A stretch of 13,763 bases of DNA from Desulfovibrio sp. Its GTDB lineage: Bacteria; Desulfobacterota; Desulfovibrionia; Desulfovibrionales; Desulfovibrionaceae. Positions within the stretch are counted from its first letter, which is position 1; every line of letters starts with the position of its first letter. Below, piece after piece: positions 12,196-13,763 of this stretch. Where the stretch lies: contig JAITEY010000092.1 in NCBI GenBank assembly GCA_031281815.1, forward strand, positions 1-13,763. The letters are read 5' to 3'. The notes below the pieces were generated by a model that saw nothing but the letters and a program-made list of their open reading frames with translations, was not told the DNA's origin and made no database searches. The position numbers were made by a program, and so were the translations under genes.

Positions 12196-12221
12196 CTTTT
12201 GCTATATATGTATAGCAAAAG
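12196..12221. promoter_or_regulatory. 26-bp palindromic operator of the toxin-antitoxin locus
   Basis: CTTTTGCTATA and TATAGCAAAAG are perfect 11-bp inverted repeats separated by TATG, ending 10 bp before the antitoxin ATG. It covers the expected -10 region, so binding of the ribbon-helix-helix dimer here would block transcription. Confidence 0.65.
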
Positions 12222-12235
12222 TTCTTTGAAGTCAA
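12211..12235 (-). promoter_or_regulatory. Probable antitoxin promoter
   Basis: On the minus strand TTGACT (12230-12235) is a good -35 element. The -10 is less clear, with TATACA or TACATA inside the operator at a spacing of 15 or 17 bp. Confidence 0.4.
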
Positions 12236-12364
12236 GTCTGCGCTTGGTCTGAGTCAGGCGATCGAAAGAAAATCCTGATTGGGAAGCTCACTGCCGACTT
12301 GAAGCCTGCAGAGAGCGCAAGGCGCTGGACCACAGCTTGGTCAACACAAGGAGTGTGTATGCGG

Positions 12365-13336
12365 TCAAGCGGCCCGCTGCATTCCCTTTATCCATTGTTT
12401 TATTTTCCCCGCCCGGTTGGGCGCAATCCGGCAGAGACACAGCCAGCCCGTCACGCACCAATAATGCGCGGAAAACCATACGCCGATGTACTTGTGGAAC
12501 AACAGTCGCGCATAACGGCGCAACGAGCCGGGAGCAGCCCGCATTTCCTCAAAGGCCGCAGGCGTGAGCAAAGTATTGTGGCGTTTGTCGGCATGATAAA
12601 AATGCGGAGGAAACACCACACCGCTGTCACGGGCGTCCATCAGTTCAAAATTGGCCGTCAGTACGTTTTCCCACAGCGCGAACCAACTATGGCGCGTGGC
12701 GCACGGATGAGGCAGGTGTACGGGAAAACCCATGCGCTCCAACCAACGCAACGTGACGGTCTGTTCCGGCACTTCGCGAAAGCGGGTTATCCCGGCCTCG
12801 TTGCCGAAAAAAGAAAAATATCCCTTGCCGTCCTGAAGCAGGGATTCGGCGGACGGCAGTTCCGTTCCCCAGAGCAGCCGCATGTCCTCCGTCCTGCCGA
12901 AAAGGATTACGTCTGATAAATGGAAGAGATAGGGCACCTTGAGAGGGTCGCGTACAAAAAAATTGGTTATGCGGATTTTTTCTTTGAAAAACGTATAAGG
13001 CGATGGGGTTGTCTTCTGCAGCGGAGCAAGGAAGCGTGTGTCTGCCAGGGTATGATCCGTCCGCATTTTCACGACATAAGGCGTGTCACATTGTTCGAGA
13101 CCATTCTGTGTTGAAAATATTTGTCGCAGGATATTGTTGGGTTTGCCGTTTGTGTCGAGCAAAACATCAAGAACAGCGTAAATAGTTTTACCTTCAAATT
13201 CTCGTGGAAATGGCGGTGACGGCGATAAAATCACATTGAAGTTTTCAGCATTAAGCGGTATATTTTTCTTGAATTCATTTAGATTCTTATTCTTATCACA
13301 AATTCCTTGTAGTATTACCGTAATTTTTTCTTGCAT
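12365..13336 (-). CDS. WavE-like lipopolysaccharide biosynthesis protein
   Basis: The 323-residue product resembles the WavE lipopolysaccharide-synthesis family, which acts on LPS or capsule assembly, probably as a cytoplasmic transferase. Visible family features are NGLEQCDTPYVVKMRTDHTL (about residues 78-97, with an R-T-D in place of a DxD motif), LSDVILFGRTEDMRLLW (140-156) and VPEQTVTLRWLERMGFPVHL. A C-terminal segment near YIGVWFSAHYWCVTGWLCLC is hydrophobic and could touch the membrane. No good ribosome-binding site precedes the ATG at 13336. The first 50 codons are AT-rich, while the rest is GC-richer, suggesting a mosaic or recently acquired gene. Other glycosyltransferase-like families are possible. 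Confidence 0.65.
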   Translation of the reverse strand: MQEKITVILQGICDKNKNLNEFKKNIPLNAENFNVILSPSPPFPREFEGKTIYAVLDVLLDTNGKPNNILRQIFSTQNGLEQCDTPYVVKMRTDHTLADTRFLAPLQKTTPSPYTFFKEKIRITNFFVRDPLKVPYLFHLSDVILFGRTEDMRLLWGTELPSAESLLQDGKGYFSFFGNEAGITRFREVPEQTVTLRWLERMGFPVHLPHPCATRHSWFALWENVLTANFELMDARDSGVVFPPHFYHADKRHNTLLTPAAFEEMRAAPGSLRRYARLLFHKYIGVWFSAHYWCVTGWLCLCRIAPNRAGKIKQWIKGMQRAA

Positions 13337-13450
13337 AATTTAATTTAAATTGTTATACATAATATGTAAATTTTAGCAAAATTTTTTTTAATAGGCATAT
13401 TATATATAAAATTGTCTTATGTCTATTATGAAAATAAATATATATTTTTC
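13337..13450. other. Very AT-rich intergenic spacer
   Basis: No gene, convincing promoter or hairpin is apparent; the sequence consists largely of A/T runs between two minus-strand genes. A promoter for the WavE-like gene may lie here, but the composition makes any -10 match meaningless. Confidence 0.4.
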
Positions 13451-13763
13451 TTATATATATATTTTTTTTATATTTTGTTTTATTAATATAAATATAAGAT
13501 ATATTGCATTTAATAATTGTTCATTATTTAAATATTTATTTTTATAGCTATTAAAGAAGTAATCAAAATTTATATAACCATTAAACGTAAATACGATTCC
13601 ATTATTAGAATGAATCAGATCGAAATATTTGGGCGTAAATATTTTATGTTGTATGAAATCTAGAAAAACAAAATTATCTATTATAAGATTGTCGGACATT
13701 AATATATTTTGTTCATTGAAATCACTCCAATCAGTAAAGCAAATATTAAACAGATTAGAAAAT
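13451..13763 (-). CDS. AT-rich gene of unknown function (5' end beyond window)
   Basis: The frame is open from the right edge to a TAA at 13451-13453, giving about 103 codons. An ATG at 13699 exists, but the sequence upstream (LFNICFTDWSDFNEQNILMS) has coding character, so the gene probably starts outside the window. The visible part has IIDNFVFLDFIQHKIFTPKY and a Phe/Tyr/Asn-rich tail with LLNAIYLIFILIKQNIKKIYI. I do not recognise a family. Base composition is far more AT-rich than the rest of the window. Position next to a WavE-like gene suggests a surface-polysaccharide cluster. Confidence 0.5.
   Translation of the reverse strand, partial: FSNLFNICFTDWSDFNEQNILMSDNLIIDNFVFLDFIQHKIFTPKYFDLIHSNNGIVFTFNGYINFDYFFNSYKNKYLNNEQLLNAIYLIFILIKQNIKKIYI

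Noticed and set aside
12222..12364. Possible coding remnant between the antitoxin and the WavE-like gene
   Set aside because: Short open frames exist on both strands, but none has a start with a ribosome-binding site or a recognisable sequence; I see nothing firm here.

Overview
The window has two parts. Positions 1 to about 8900 hold a GC-rich, tightly packed ribosomal protein cluster on the minus strand. Positions 8995 to 13763 hold an accessory region of uneven base composition. The gene order rpsJ-rplC-rplD-rplW-rplB-rpsS-rplV-rpsC-rplP-rpmC-rpsQ-rplN-rplX-rplE-rpsN-rpsH-rplF-rplR-rpsE is the classical bacterial S10-spc order. The four-cysteine form of S14, an L24 with a CxxC...CxxC tail, and the general style of the proteins suggest a Desulfovibrio-like sulfate reducer (Desulfovibrionales). 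That placement comes from memory of protein families, not from a search.

Ribosomal part: 19 genes are read from high to low coordinates, with gaps of about 0-25 bp or short overlaps. Two gaps are longer, S17-L14 (58 bp) and L5-S14 (107 bp), and both contain GC-rich hairpins. rpsE runs off the left edge. Oddities are an N-terminal basic extension of about 55 residues on L29, a TTG start for S14 with an out-of-frame ATG just before it, and a repeat-encoded acidic tail on L4. About 320 bp ahead of rpsJ is a good sigma70-type promoter with A/T tracts upstream and a GC-rich discriminator. The leader between them is full of perfect inverted repeats and ends in a terminator-like hairpin 17 bp before the rpsJ start. 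It looks like an attenuated leader.

Accessory part: next to the leader is a two-gene minus-strand unit, a 43-residue leucine-zipper-like ORF overlapping a 522-residue AAA-type ATPase with a C-terminal PD-(D/E)xK nuclease-like motif. Divergent from it, on the plus strand, are a stand-alone LexA-type winged-helix protein and an unknown 101-residue protein, followed by an open frame that looks like a frameshifted continuation of the latter. A ribosome-binding site and the first codons of another gene then run into the 3' remains of a RelE-type toxin. The toxin is frameshifted and truncated, but its ribbon-helix-helix antitoxin and a perfect 11-bp inverted-repeat operator survive. The right end carries a WavE-like LPS biosynthesis gene whose composition falls from GC-rich at its 3' end to AT-rich at its 5' end, then a very AT-rich partial gene leaving the window. 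The accessory half thus reads as a patchwork of regulators, a decayed toxin-antitoxin locus and surface-polysaccharide genes placed directly upstream of the S10 operon, where fusA/tuf often lie.
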